A DNA stretch of 64,000 bases from Gymnorhina tibicen (lineage: Eukaryota; Chordata; Aves; Passeriformes; Artamidae), in contig VXAZ01001688.1 of NCBI GenBank assembly GCA_013399875.1, positions 1,448,755 through 1,512,754 of the forward strand, given 5' to 3'. How positions within the stretch are numbered: the first letter of the stretch is position 1; the number at the start of each line of letters is the position of its first letter. Below the pieces are notes generated by a model. It was given only the letters and a program-made list of their open reading frames with translations. It was not told the DNA's origin and made no database searches. Shown here in pieces: positions 23,301 through 35,099 of the stretch. The position numbers were made by a program, and so were the translations under genes.

Positions 23301-23585
23301 GTTTAAGAGTGAAAATGCTGCTGTTTCTCACCCCACAGACTTTGAGCCATCGCCCTGGTGAGACACTCAGCTACCCAGGTCCGTGGGGCCCGAGCAGAAA
23401 GTGTGAGGTGCTCTGAGCAGTGCAGAAATTGCATCTCCAGCCAGGTGGTAACGGGTGAAAACCGAAGGGTTTCGATCCTCAGCACCCATGACTAACATGA
23501 TGAGGATGATTAAAACTCCCCTTCCTGTGGGGCTAATTCAGCTGATTCTGAGACAGATGCCCTTAAGTACCAAACCCAAGAAACC

Positions 23586-23692
23586 TAGGATGGGTTTGGC
23601 TGAAAGGCACCTTAAATATCATCTAGTTCCACTCCCCCTGCCATGGGCAGGGACACCTTCATCTAAGCAAAGTTGCTTCAAATCCTCCCAGA
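23586..23692 (-). mobile_element. CR1 3'-end fragment
   Basis: Plus strand: CTAGGATGGGTTTGGCTGAA, AGGCACCTTAAATATCATCT, AGTTCCACTCCCCCTGCCAT, GGGCAGGGACACCTTCATCT, AAGCAAAGTTGCTTCAAATC. It is a diverged reverse complement of the CR1 terminus. The outermost GAATCATAG repeats are lost. Minus strand. Confidence 0.92.
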
Positions 23693-25270
23693 AGAAAAGA
23701 AAAAAAAAAAATCCTCTTTTTGAGGATGTTCAAAATTATCCTAGAAGTTTAGTTCTAATGATTTTTGATGCTTCTAAAAAGGAACTGTAATTATTTAGAT
23801 AGCCATGTAGCCTCCCCACCCATCGACAGCAGACTTAATCTAAATTAAAAAGGGAAAAAAAGCAGACTCTGGGAAAATACTGTGTGGCTCGTGTTGGAGC
23901 AAGGAAATTGATATCCAAGAACTTTTGTGTGTGCCTACACATACACAGAAGGGAGGCTTTCCAGAAATTCCAGGAAGGCAAGAAACCTGTTCAAGACAGG
24001 TAAAAGGATGCAGAAAGATGTCCAGGTGAACATATGAAAAAATTGTACTGGTAAAGACTAGTTTGAAATCTTTTTTTAAAGTGTCCCCCCTCCAAGAACG
24101 AGGCAAAGCATTCAAGGAACCTCAGTGGCATCAAAGGTTATATCCAAACATTCACAGGGATGAGATGCTCTTGAGCAAGTTCTCCAAAAAAAAAAGGGTA
24201 CAAATTTCTTATTTTTCACGATCAGGTGTTCTCATCACCACTTCCCACCAGCTCTCCCTGAATGAATCCATTCAGTTTAGCCAAGAACATTAGACCCTAT
24301 ATCCATTAAAACCATCTTTCCCTTAAACACCTGTCCCAGCTCAGTTCAGCAGCCAGACCAGAGACCCTTCTCTGTCTCAAAAGCTTTTTCAGCTCCTGCA
24401 AGCCCCTATTACCAGAAAACCATGCTTATTCCACTTATCCAAATATTGCTTCATTTATTAAAACTGGAAAGAAGTGAAATTACCCCAAAATCATCCTGGC
24501 TAAGAGCATGCAAAGCACCAGATGCAGAAAACATGGGAACAGCAGCTTTCCAGCTACAGTGGCTGTAATGAGGGCATCTCACAGCACCAACCCAGCCCTT
24601 TCCATCCAGGATGCTGCCAGGCTTTAGGATGAGGGGACAGAAACTGCTCTTCAATAGCCAGAGGATGCCTCAGGTAGACACAAAGGCTTAGTTTTAAACA
24701 AGAATTCAAGTGTTTGCACATAAGCTTCCGCAGGTGAGGCTTGAGAGGTTTGTGAATGTATTTGGATGTTCCACCAAGAGTGGCTCCAGTTATTCACACA
24801 GGTAAAGGAAACTGAGGTGTTCCACAGCAGAAGCAAGTCCCTCACAGAAGAGGGAGAGAAGGGAAAGTTGAAGACAAAAAAATGCCCAGCTTTGCTCTCA
24901 GGGTTTTTTTTTAACCCCGAAAGCCAGTGGTTTACACATCAAATTTTAACAAATCAATTTCTTCCCTCGCTTGTGGAAACATTTTTCACTGCAGGAAGGA
25001 GAAAAAAAAATTTACCCCAACTCTATCAAGACACCCTCTGCCCACCGCCAGTGTTTCTGGTGGCTTCCTCAGGCTGGCCTGAATCAAAGCTGCCATTCAT
25101 CCACGGCCCGCTCCTGCACGAGACCTGGGCACGCTGATCCACCATATACTCGTCGGGAAGGACACCAAAATAAAGCAGGTGCCATTAGCATTCGGAGCAC
25201 ACATCCACTTGCTAACCCCCCTTTCATAGCCTTGTGTATGCCTTGAATCAGAGGGCTAACGAGACAGAAT

Positions 25271-25322
25271 GCTATGAATAAACTTGGTATGAATAAAGTA
25301 TGAATTCTCTGTATGAATAAGG
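25271..25322. repeat. Degenerate TATGAATAA tandem cluster
   Basis: GCTATGAATAAA, GGTATGAATAAA, GTATGAATTCTCT and GTATGAATAAGG occur within 52 bases at irregular spacing of 11-17. It looks like a decayed short tandem repeat. Confidence 0.75.
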
Positions 25323-26310
25323 TCTTGGAATAAGTGCTCAAAAACCCAGTGCCACCCCGAAGCCTCCCAATACAGCCAGGGATAAAGGGAGAACAAGAGT
25401 GGCCCAGCAGTGCATCAGCCACAGCCTGGGGTCCCTCCTGCCAGGGGCAGCCCAGGAGCAGGGATCGTCCTGCCCAGCAAACACGCAAGAGGTGCTGGTG
25501 GGTGACTGCCTCCCATCTCCAGCTCACCTACTGAAAGCTTTAGAAGAAGCCCAGCCTAGATGAAATATCAAACTCTGGACATCTCAGTAATTCCTCGTGG
25601 GACCCACCCAGTTCCCCACAACACCGTCTATCACTACTTGTAAACTCCCTCCACTTCAGTATTATGGCAAAATGGCCTTTCCCTCCACCTCTATTATTGA
25701 TAATTACTGAAAAGAAATATTAAATGCCCTGTGTGCCAACACTCTGTTGGTGTTCTCCTTGACTCCAACCTTCTCCCAAGGCCAGGAACCTTGGAGCCAT
25801 CCTTGACACTCCAGCTTTCTTTCCCTCCTGTCTCCCATGCCCATAAATCCACCTGTCACCACCTCTGGTTCACTGACAGGAGCCCATCCTCACCTTGACC
25901 CCGCTGCTGTCCAAATCTCTATCCAGACCATAATTACCTCCCATCTCAACTCCAGTAAATTCTTTCCTCCTCTTTTCATTTTTATGGCCTTTCTAAAAGT
26001 AACTAATCCAGATCCCTGCTCCTCTCCCCTCTCCAGGAGGTGCGTTCACAGCCCTGCCAGAACTGCACGAGGGCGGGATGGCTTCTCCACACCGGATAAG
26101 GACTGAGCTGCCCCATCTTCCCCAGGGAGTAAGAGCTCCTGTAGGAGCTGGAGCTGTGGGGAAATGATGTGCCCCATCCACTCACCCTGACCTGCCCCAC
26201 ACACTCACAGCCCCAGACCACTTGCTGTAGCACCAGCTGGAGAAGTTGTTAATCAAACGCTCAGGGAAATAAGAATGAAAATAAAATTAGAGTAAAATAT
26301 TCAAAATCAA

Positions 26311-26330
26311 TCAATAAATAAATAAACAAA
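26311..26330. repeat. Short (AAAT)n microsatellite
   Basis: TCAATAAATAAATAAACAAA, about four AAAT units, imperfect at both ends. Confidence 0.85.
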
Positions 26331-27490
26331 TCAAAGCCTGACGTCAAAACCCAGACTGAGCAAGGATGACCCTTGGCAGCCTGGCTGTGACTGCAGAGGT
26401 ACAAGGCAACAAGGCAAACAATGACCAAAAAGCCTCCAGGGAGGATTAAAACGTGGAGCTCAAGAGGATAAAACTTTTGGGAGCACACCTGACTCCTTGG
26501 GGCTGCTCTAAGAATGGAAGCTCACAAAATACACACCGAAACAAAGCCCAGAATGAGTTTGATGACCAATAGTCCCCACGAGAAATGCCAAAGGAGCCCA
26601 ACTATCAATTTCACAGGTCAGCTCAATGAGACGAGGACAGAAGGGAGGGGAGCACCGGTAACATCCCAGTGGGGTCCTGGGGGCTCCCCATGGAGGGACC
26701 CCTGTCCTTTGCTCCCCAGCTCCTGAGGAGTAGGGAGTGATTAATTGCTCGTGCGGGAATCGATCCAGCTTTACAAAAAGCACGGGATTGCCATTTCTTT
26801 GGGAGGGACCACCTGGAGAAGCTGAAATTCAGAGGACCTGAAGTAATTGTGTTTCTCTGTCTTTTCCTGGCATTTTTAGGTACTGATTAATGCGGAGCCC
26901 AGGGAAATCAATAACATTAACCCTTAGGAAGTGTTTGCATTTACGTAGAGGATGCTGCATGCACGATGGGCTGGGGTTTATCCTCTCCAAGCAGGATGGA
27001 AAGTTGGAGAGGTCTCCTAGTGCCACCCGTGTGGTTTTGGGGGATGTCCAGGGAGAGGAACCCACTTTTTTTTTCCCCTCCCATGGCAACCCCTCCAGGA
27101 TTACAGGGGGAGAAAATAAGTTTAAAAAACATAACTAAAATAATAAAGTAATGAGATAAGAAATAAAAATAGAGGCACGTGATGTTTTGGGGGAGCGGGG
27201 GGAGCTCTCCAGGAGTGCCACAAGCGCCGGTGGCACAAAGCGCCGCAGTCTGTCCCCGTCGCAGCATCTTTCACTCGGGTGCAGACAAATTGATTTGCAA
27301 AGGTTGAGGCTGGCAGCTCAGCCTGCTTTGCATAGCCAGCGCTCCCCGGCCACACAATAAAAAGTAGCCTGGCAAACAGAGGCACGCAGCGGGAACTGGC
27401 CGGTTCAAAGTCCAAACCCCACACCCCCTCACCCCAGTCTGGTTTGAAAGGTCACTGTGTGTCTGGGAAAATAGTCTCAGGATACGATCC

Positions 27491-28506
27491 TTTATTAAAG
27501 GTCACTATTTTTCAACGGCACTTAACACACACTTGCACACAAATTGAGGCTGGAGAAAAAAAAAAAAAAAAAGGAGAGAGAAAAAAAAAACCTGGGGGCT
27601 GCCTCGCATTGTACATTGTGCTCGCAAGATTTATGTCTTGTGGTCACCAGCAGTAAACACACACTGCTTCAGTATTAAAGTTCACATTAATCCACCCTTT
27701 TTTTTCTTCCCCCTCCCCTCCTCCTTTAAATCAGCCTCCCTCTTTGCAAGGCAAACAGTGGCGAGGCAGGACTTTAACTAATCACTTTTGTTTTTCCTCC
27801 CTGCTATAGGGTTTACCTTCCCATGTGGTTTTTTCCCCTCTAATTTTGTTTGGATGCGGGCTTTGGTTTGATGCGTTGCTCGGAGGTTTTGGGCTGCTGA
27901 TGGGAGCTTTTTGTTTTAACTCATCTCTGTGCAATACATTATTACAAACATAGCATTTACACTATGAAGAAATACAGAAAGATACTATTAAACAGTTTTT
28001 GGTTGGGTTTTTTCCCCCAAGTTCTACAGTCATATATCACAATGAGACATACAGTGATTAAAACCAGAAAGCTTTTTTTCCCCTCACAGACACATCTGCA
28101 TTATATTTCTTTATGCAAATGCATTAAAAGTAAAATAATAATTCCTATTTTACACACACAACCCCCCATGAGAAATAATCTTACTCATTAAAAAAACTTT
28201 TGAAACTGTGTTGAGCTAATAAGTGAGCTGGTTTTAATGAAGATGCCAAATTAATTTCTACAAGAACTGGAAAAACAAAAAAAGCCCACCCAATGAATTT
28301 CACCTGGAAAGCAAAGCATACAGTGCTTTGGATTTCCATTTTGTTCCATAATAATATATTTTCAACCTATCAAAAGCACAACAATTTTTTTCCTAAAAAG
28401 TTTTGTAAAATACACACGTGCAACTGTGAAAACATCCCAAGCTTATTGCAGCGCCCCAAAACAAACAACAAAACATTTTTTTCAAGTCGAGTAAGTAAAA
28501 TTTAAA
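27491..28506 (-). other. AT-rich block; possible 3' UTR for the 28.5-kb candidate exon
   Basis: Read leftward on the minus strand, the sequence after the TAA at 28,507-28,509 is AT-rich for about 600 bases, with many T-runs, a perfect ATGCAAAT octamer (28,113-28,120) and an AATAAA at 27,491-27,496. This is the texture of a 3' UTR, but also of an ordinary AT-rich enhancer block. The purine tract at 27,556-27,590 lies inside it. No transcript evidence. Confidence 0.2.
27556..27590. repeat. Purine tract: A17, GGAGAGAG, A10
   Basis: A wholly purine strand of 35 bases. No retroposon body is attached on either side. Confidence 0.9.
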
Positions 28507-28686
28507 TTATTTTGCATGACCAGCACCAATATTTGTATAAATACTTTGATCCCTTTGTCCGCTGGGTTTCACCTTGCCCAGGTGGGAGCTGTTAAAGGTG
28601 AGCTCCTCTGCAGTGCCCTCAGAGCCCTTGGAAGTGACCACTTCCAAGCTATCCATCAGGCTGGCATTAATCCAGCCAGACCCTAA
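28507..28686 (-). CDS. Candidate terminal coding exon, unrecognised
   Basis: Read on the minus strand, a pyrimidine-rich stretch of about 50 bases (CTCTCTCATTTCCCC to GGCTGCCCCAG) ends in AG, after which a frame stays open for 59 codons to TAA at 28,507-28,509. The peptide is hydrophilic and of even composition, with a WINASLMDSLEVVTSKGSEG stretch early and SIYTNIGAGHAK at its end. I do not recognise the protein. The same frame is also open upstream of the proposed acceptor for about 45 more codons, which weakens the splice argument, and a frame of this length can occur by chance. The region also carries CTTTGATC (28,544-28,551) and CTTTGTCC (28,553-28,560), TCF/LEF and SOX type sites, so it may instead be regulatory. 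No upstream exon is identified. Confidence 0.2.
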   Translation of the reverse strand, partial: LGSGWINASLMDSLEVVTSKGSEGTAEELTFNSSHLGKVKPSGQRDQSIYTNIGAGHAK

Positions 28687-29340
28687 CTGGGGCAGCCAGG
28701 AAAAGTACCAAGTGGGGAGGTAAAGGGGAAATGAGAGAGAGGAGGTAGAAGTGAAACTCTGAGACAGATGAACCCAGGGGCGGGGTTTAAATTCAAAAAA
28801 AAAAAAAAGTTCTTTTCAAAGGTCACTAAACACACAGGGTTTGGTCATCTTATAAATAGGTGTTTTTTAAAAGGGTTTAGGGGGGGGTTTTGGTGTGTGT
28901 ATATAAATAAAAATACAAAGCCAGAGGTTCAGACTCAGACGTCCCACCTCTCATCTCTGGAGCAGCCCTGTTTCCCACAATCTCGCTGATACCAAGGTGC
29001 TCCTGAGGACAGGGAATAAGTGTGGTTATCTGCTCCTGCTTCCACAATCCTCCTCCCAGGACTGGAGTGGGCTCAGGACCAGCAGTCCTACGGGACATGC
29101 CTTAGCACAGTATTTTGGAGGGGTGCTTTAAACCCAAATTCTCCGCCACAGTACATACACCTTTGAAAGGGGTTAATGCAGTGAAATTAAACAGAAAATA
29201 CCAGAGGGTGCCCAAAGGTGCAGGAAAAAACAGGAGCTTTGTAGCAGCATCCCCAAAATTGGCTTTTTAGCTTCAAAATGGACCCCAAAACAGAAGGTGA
29301 AAGAAAGAGCAATGAGGACCCTTCTGCCAGTGAGGTAGAA

Positions 29341-29430
29341 GGGTTTTTTGGTAGGTTGTTTTAGTTGTTTGTTTGGTTTTGTTTGAGGGTTTTTTGCGGG
29401 TTATTGTTGCTGTTTTGGTTTGGTTTTTTA
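29341..29430. repeat. G/T-only low-complexity tract
   Basis: About 90 bases are almost purely G and T on the plus strand (GGTTGTTTTAGTTGTTTGTT and similar, no simple fixed period). Strand asymmetry of this degree is unlike the surroundings. It might be a decayed GTTTT-type microsatellite. Confidence 0.75.
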
Positions 29431-29439
29431 CTTTAGGTA

Positions 29440-32400
29440 CACTTGGTTTGCCACAAGAGTTAGGGCATTATCCCACCTCCTGAGAAGTCTGTTCCAAATT
29501 CCTAGGATGTTCCCAAGCACAAAAAGAGTCCATAAGAAGGCTGTTCTCCTGCTAAGGAGACCTTCCAGCACCTCTTTGTTCACAGCTTCCCCAGCCCAGG
29601 GCAACCTGGTGGCCTCGGATGTGGATTGTCCCAAACCAACAGGCACTCAGGGGAAGCTTCCACTGATGGGATGTCTCAGAAATGCCCACGTCTCACAAAC
29701 AGCATTGCTCGGGGTGCCTGAGCACCCCACACTGGGGAGCTCTTATGGACAAATCAGTGTCCAGAGCCAGCTCAAAACCCCAGAAAGAGCAGAGCAGGGG
29801 TATTTGGAACATTAAGGATGCTTCCTGACAAACAAATCCCCCCACCACCACATTTGCTCCCCATTTTCCCCCACCTGAGATCCACCAGCACCAGCTGCGG
29901 GGGAAGGAAGGAGGATGCGACAAGATCCCAAAGCATTCCTCCTGATGATTTTATTGGATGAAGCCACCTCTGCATGAATTAGTGAAGGAGCACCAGGTTA
30001 AAAGGGTTTCTCCTTAAAATCCCCAAAATACAGTCGGCATGTCTGAGGGGGAATCTCCTGGAAGGAGACCCACAGAAGTTCCCACCGCTGTGAGCCCAGA
30101 ACTTCACAGTTTCGGTAGAATTTGATTCAGAATGAAACTGTCTTGGACAGACAGCACCTGAAAGTCCCCTCTTTACAGATCAATATTGCTTTTAACAACA
30201 AGCCAGCCCCTTGCACCCAGACCAGTGACCCACATGATCCAGCTTTCCCTTTCTTGGGCAAAGAACTCCAAGGAAATCCATAAACCCCCATTACCATTTG
30301 CATGGCACCCCCTTACTTCTGCTGCCAGTTAGAAAAAAAAAAATAAAATAAAAAATTCCCACGTGACTCCAACCTGAATTTAGAAAGAAAATTTGGGAAG
30401 GGAGAGTGCCTGCCTCGTCTCAGTTGCGGCCCTGTGCTAAGAAAAAGGAACTGCTGAGTCCTGCTCTGTTCTGCTCCCATCCCACACCGGGGCTGACCAC
30501 AGCCCCAAGAGCCCCCACAGCCCACCCTGTAGCTGCTTTGGGGGGGGAGCTTCCCAAGACAGGGAAGGGATGCTTTGCTTACGGTTTCGTGCCCATCAAC
30601 ACCCCCATCCACCAGCCACCCTGATTTAATTTCACAGAAACGCAGTTTTTGCTTGCAGAGGTTGGTGTTGATGTGTAGTTCCTACATGGGTTGGCTTCCC
30701 AGACTGAGGCCAGTTACCGAAAAAACTCGGTCTCGTTTTCCGGCAGCAACTCAAGACTTTGGACTCATCACTTCACTGCTCTGTTCCTCAGTTTCCCTTC
30801 TCCCGAGCAGGGCTGGTGACAACTCCTCACCCTCGCATAGCAGAAATGAACAATTGCAAGTTAGCTTTTATCCTAATCCACCCTTTTGTCCAGAGATCCT
30901 GCTTGAAACTTTTCAAACTGTTTCATGCTGTTGTTGTTGTTGTCCAGCATAACGAGGATAAAAAGTATCATGTGCTGCACTAAATTCTAAACAGAAAAGT
31001 GTTTTTTAAATAAAGTATTTAAGGACATCTTTTCACGTGCTACAAAAGGGATGTCCCATTGGAGACCCCGAGCATGCCGGGATCTGCTTGCACTGGGTGA
31101 TTCACACAAGTGGATCTATCCCACCTGCCTAAAAACGAATGCAGGGAGAGGAGAGCAACACACCCAGCTCATTTCTCAGGCCAGAGAAATGCCAGGTGGA
31201 GCTGCAACTCTTACAAAAGAAAATAAATAAAGATTCTGTAGGGTCTCCCTCAGCATCCAGCCTCCCAAAAACATCACAGGCAGCTACTAAACTGACTTGA
31301 AGTTATAGCAAAGTCCTGTTATAAATTACTGAAACTTAAGGTTTTCCTTGCAAATCAAGCTGTTTCTGGTTCACAAATTTCCACACACAAACTTACAAGC
31401 ATTCGCACGTTTGTGTTAGCTTTATTCAATAAAAGCAGTTCCCTTTAAATGGGCAGCAGCTATTCACTGGCAAAGATCTGCCAGACCATCTCCAATACTG
31501 TATTGCTTTGCAGGATGGGGGAGAAGTGTTTTCTGGGGGACCTTTGAGGGGGTTTTTTTCCTCTTTTGCATCCTTTTCAGCAATACATTTCCTTATGCCC
31601 TACTTGACTGAACACCAGATCTTGATGTGAAGCATCAGAAGCCAATCTCTGCTTGGCAGAAAGACAGATACTATAAATGGCCAAAGGTCTGATTTGGCAC
31701 CGAGCAAGTCCTGAAATATTATTTTTAAATTGGCATCTATTTTCAGACATGCTCCTTACGCTGCTGAAAGAGAATTAATGTCACGCTGTTGGTGCATTTT
31801 GCGAGCTCGAGCTTGGTGCCAGAGCCATCAAACTCTAAAGTTAATGCAAGTCTGAAGTAAATGAGCCCAGAGCCAGAGGTTCTGGTTTCTGGCAGGAAAA
31901 CAAATAAATCTGCAGTGCAAATCTGTTCAAATCCTAGCGTCCACCTCCCCGGCCAGAAGATGCTGGGAGAGACTGCTGTGATCCAGCTCAGTCCCCGGCG
32001 CTCAGACCAGCAGCAGCTCTGTGCCCCGGCTTTTGCTGAGAAAACCCAATGAGAAAAACTGCATCTCTCAGAGAAACAGGGTGAGAACTGCCTGTGACTG
32101 CATCAGGGACAGTGCCATCTTCATCCCGGCACTGGCTTTGGTCTGTTATCTGAGATCTGTCAGTACCAACCCCAGTCTGGAGCTCAAAATCCACATTTTC
32201 TGAAGGCAGGATAACCTTCCCTAAGAGCTGGCTTTTAGGGACAAGACAGACCTCTTACCACCCCCAGCAGAGCCATTAAACCCTTCATTAATCTGCCAAA
32301 AGGGACCACTTGTGGCAAAAAGTTTTATGACCTATGATCAGGCTGGGGAGGAGCACAGGAGAAGGATGCTCAGGAGGCACAGAAAGAAGTTCATTAATTA
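29440..32400. other. Unique sequence; small repeats and a possible SINE relic
   Basis: No gene recognised. A-rich AAAATAAAATAAAAAA lies at 30,331-30,356, and (TGT)5 at 30,928-30,943. The region 31,700-31,850 is AT-moderate with GAGAATTAATGTCACG and could be regulatory, but I have no strong evidence. Confidence 0.4.
30755..30870 (+). mobile_element. Possible MIR-type SINE relic
   Basis: GACTTTGGACTCATCACTTC, then ACTGCTCTGTTCCTCAGTTT and CCC parallels MIR GACCTTGGGCAAGTCACTTA, then ACCTCTCTGTGCCTCAGTTT, CC. The later part is too diverged to follow. Confidence 0.38.
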
Positions 32401-32404
32401 ATTA

Positions 32405-32475
32405 CAATTTTTGGTCACTACTTCCACCAGCTGGATTTGAACTGGTGACCTCCAGCAAGAATATCAGTCCCCTGA
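32405..32475 (-). mobile_element. MIR-type SINE relic including tRNA-like head
   Basis: The plus strand reads GGTCACTACTTCCACCAGCT, then GGATTTGAACTGGTGACCTC and CAGCAAG. Reverse-complemented it contains GTTCAAATCCAGC, which fits the RNA polymerase III B box (GWTCRANNC), followed by GTGGAAGTAGTGACC. This matches the tRNA-derived 5' part of MIR up to its GTGTGACC landmark. Minus strand. The A box is not recognisable, so it is not an active tRNA gene. Confidence 0.5.
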
Positions 32476-33066
32476 GCCCCCCAGTTCCCCTCCATGAGGG
32501 CTCTTATTTTACCCAGTGCCTCCACACACGTCTCAGCCCTTCCTCTCCCTGTCACTTCACGTCCCAGCATTGACATATGGTTGAACCGATATCCTTCCTC
32601 TGCTTCCTTTCTCGTTGCTAAATGTCCAGTAGAATTGCACAAAAGCACCCGACAGGAAAGGTCAAGCTGAGTTTCATGCCTGAGGTCTAGGATTACATCA
32701 AATTCTCAACGTTCATCTGTCCTGAGCATCGGGCAAGCACTTCCCAGTTTCAGCCTAGTCACAGCCAAAGGAACAGAAGCGTTTCCACATGGGTTTGCCC
32801 AACTCTTGCCCTGAAAAACCCCATCAGATCATTCCCACATCCCTGCAGGGAGGAGGCTGGATCTGACCCCACCAGGGCTGCACGTGCAGAGACCTATGGA
32901 GCTGCCACAGGCAAAATTAAGATTCGCTAAAACTCTCTGCAGCTCAAGCTTGCAATTCACTACAATATTCCTGAGTAAAGAAATAAGCCTGGAAAAGCTT
33001 TGAACATTCCCAAGCAGCTCCAGGACTGCCTCAGATTCTGCAAACTTGAAACTGAAATCAACATTC

Positions 33067-33109
33067 AACAAACAAAACAAATCTAAAAAAACAAAACAAA
33101 ACAAAAAAC
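33067..33109. repeat. (AAAAC)n / (AAC)n low-complexity tract
   Basis: CAACAAACAAAACAAATC followed by AAAACAAAACAAAACAAAAA. Imperfect, about 40 bases. Confidence 0.85.
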
Positions 33110-33149
33110 CCACTCTTAAAAAACCACAGGCTTTTGATGAAAATGTTTA

Positions 33150-33225
33150 GGAGGAGATCTGACATGAAGGGATTTAATCAAAGTGCATGCAGTAATAACA
33201 CTCTCAAGTTATTGATATGCTTAAG
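33150..33225. promoter_or_regulatory. Candidate conserved noncoding element beside a SINE relic
   Basis: GGATTTAATCAAAGTGCATG, CAGTAATAACACTC and AAGTTATTGATATGCTTAAG lie in a short repeat-free block directly next to the MIR-like relic at 33,225-33,400. TTGATATGC and TGCATG are common in deeply conserved enhancers. Inference only. Confidence 0.28.
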
Positions 33226-33400
33226 TGGCTCCTAAGTATTCCGCAAACATTAATGAGTTTATCTGTACAATCCTCTCACAGATTGAGCTATATCTCTGGG
33301 TTAAAACTCCAGATTAAAACTTCCAGATGTCACAAAGCCTCAGCTAGAGCCAAGAATTAAGCCCAAGTCTCCAACAAATGCCTTACCCACAGGTAAGGTG
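33225..33400 (-). mobile_element. MIR-type SINE relic, long
   Basis: Plus-strand landmarks in order: CTAAGTATTCCGCAAACATT, AATGAGTTTATCTGTACAAT, CCTCTCACAG, then GATGTCACAAAGCCTCAGCT, AGAGCCAAGAATTAAGCCCA, AGTCTCCAACAAATGCCTTA and CCCACA. These correspond to the reverse-complement MIR tail, core and tRNA-like head (GCACTTTACAAACATTAA, ATCCTCACA, GGTCACACAGC, AGAGCC, GAACCCAGGTCTC, CTTAACCAC). It is the most complete MIR relic in the window. Confidence 0.52.
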
Positions 33401-34774
33401 GGCTGAGCTGAGCCAGAGACGAGATGCTTCGATCTGCACTGCTTAACTTTCTCCCAGGTGAGACCTTGCCATGCCCACATTTCTCTCACTGGCCGAGGTC
33501 TCCACAAAACACTTCTCACTGTGATTCCAAAGCAGAAATATTAAGTAACATTGCACCAACAACGCCCATTTCACTTCATTCCCGTACCTGCTTCCCCAGC
33601 CATCCCCAGAGGAGGTGCTCCCTCCCTGGCTCCCAAGGGCTCGGCACCCACAGCCCCAGTTAGTTTTAGTTAACCTGGGCTGACTTCTCACAGGAGCAAT
33701 TAAAGTCTCTGAGGTCTTACCTGCGTTTCACCAAAAATCTTTTCTTTTGAATAGTTACTCAGATGCTCCTGGGCCCAAAAGCACTGAGATGCAAAGGAAA
33801 AAACTGACTGCCTCATTTTTTGCTTCCATGACAAATCAGGTTTTGACCATGGCCAAAGCTACTGCTAATGCTACTCCTGATGAAAAGAGAATATAATCTA
33901 AGCAAGATTATCTGGGTTTATAATAATTCCATCTCCAATGCTGTGACCAAGCCACTTGGTTCACCAGCTTCTCCTTCAACACAAGCTGAGCCCAACTCCC
34001 ATCTCTCCTGGCACTGACAGAAGTTGTCCGAGCAAAGCAAGTACAACCAAATGCTGAAGAGGACAAAATCCAGCTCGGTAAGGAAAATGTGGCTGTCACC
34101 CCACTCCCCCTTCAGCTACCTGGCAGAAAGGGGCACTTCCAGGAGCTGCAGTTTTGGGCAAAGTTCACACAGCTGAGACAGAAAAGTTCTCCCACGCAGC
34201 AGGGAAGAAGCAGCAACTCACAGAAAACTTCATTTCTGTAACAGATTTACTTGCTAATTACTGGGAACAGAGGACATACGGCATCAAATCAGAAAACTAT
34301 GGGACTAAAGGCTGATGCAGAAACATAAAACCAGCGTTAAAATGTAGTATGAAAGCACCAGTAGACAAGCTTGAATAGCTTGCCAGACAAAGCAGGGACA
34401 TGCAACCACCGAGGCAGGTGCACATGGTCTGTCAGAGAAGGACCTCCCCAAAACAAGGGTCCAACCCCTCTCAAAGCTCCAGACCTGTCCTCAGGGGAAA
34501 GTGCTGCCCATCCCCTGACCTGGGAGGGACATCCCAAGTTATATTTTCACCACCATCTCCTCATTATCAAAGCTGCACTGCAGCTTGAATATCATTACAG
34601 GAAGATCTAACAGCTGTACCTACGAACATCTTCAAGATTGGGAGAAGGATACGAGTACCTATAGTTATTTTTAAAAATGAAATAAAATCCTACAGCTTTT
34701 AGCCCTGGCAAAGTTGGGCTTAAATGTGTAACATTAAGAGGTGACCAGTGCTTAAAAGAAGGTGTTGTCCTCAT

Positions 34775-34842
34775 CGGACAGGGGGATTGAACTGGATGAT
34801 CTCTAAAGTCCCTTCCAACCCAAACCATTCTACAGTTCTCTG
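34775..34842 (+). mobile_element. CR1 3' terminus
   Basis: CGGACAGGGGGATTGAACTG, GATGATCTCTAAAGTCCCTT, CCAACCCAAACCATTCTACA, GTTCTCTGA is the CR1 3' end in forward orientation, including the degenerate ATTCTATGA-type terminal repeats. Plus strand, truncated to about 65 bases. Confidence 0.94.
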
Positions 34843-35099
34843 AAATCAACGATCCACAGCTTCCTGAAGAAGCCAGGGAGGGAAAAGGTGTGGCTACAGA
34901 GCAGTGCTAGGGCTCTGCTTCCCATGGCCAGGCACTTCAAACTTGCTTCTGCAAACACGAACAGGTGGGAGTTGTTAGAAATGGTCAGCAGAGCATCGCT
35001 TGTGGAGTGGCAGCAGATGCTTGTATTACTCGGGCACTGAAAGCAGGGATAGATGCACTGACAGGGCCTGGGCGTCCCACAGGTGGCTGCTGAAGAACC

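Larger units (their letters stand above)
23700..27480. other. Unique sequence, minor repeats only
   Basis: No exon supported. It includes a degenerate TATGAATAA cluster (25,271-25,322), a short (AAAT)n at 26,311-26,330 and an AT-rich patch at 26,820-26,950 with AATAACATTAACCC that could be regulatory. Open frames up to 147 codons (25,084-25,527 minus) carry no domain. Confidence 0.4.

Noticed and set aside
25271..25322. CRISPR-like or iteron array
   Set aside because: Units are short, irregularly spaced and degenerate, and the genome is avian. It is a decayed simple repeat.
32405..32475. Functional tRNA gene
   Set aside because: Only a B box can be seen. The T stem does not pair properly and no A box or acceptor stem is present. 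A SINE relic explains it better.
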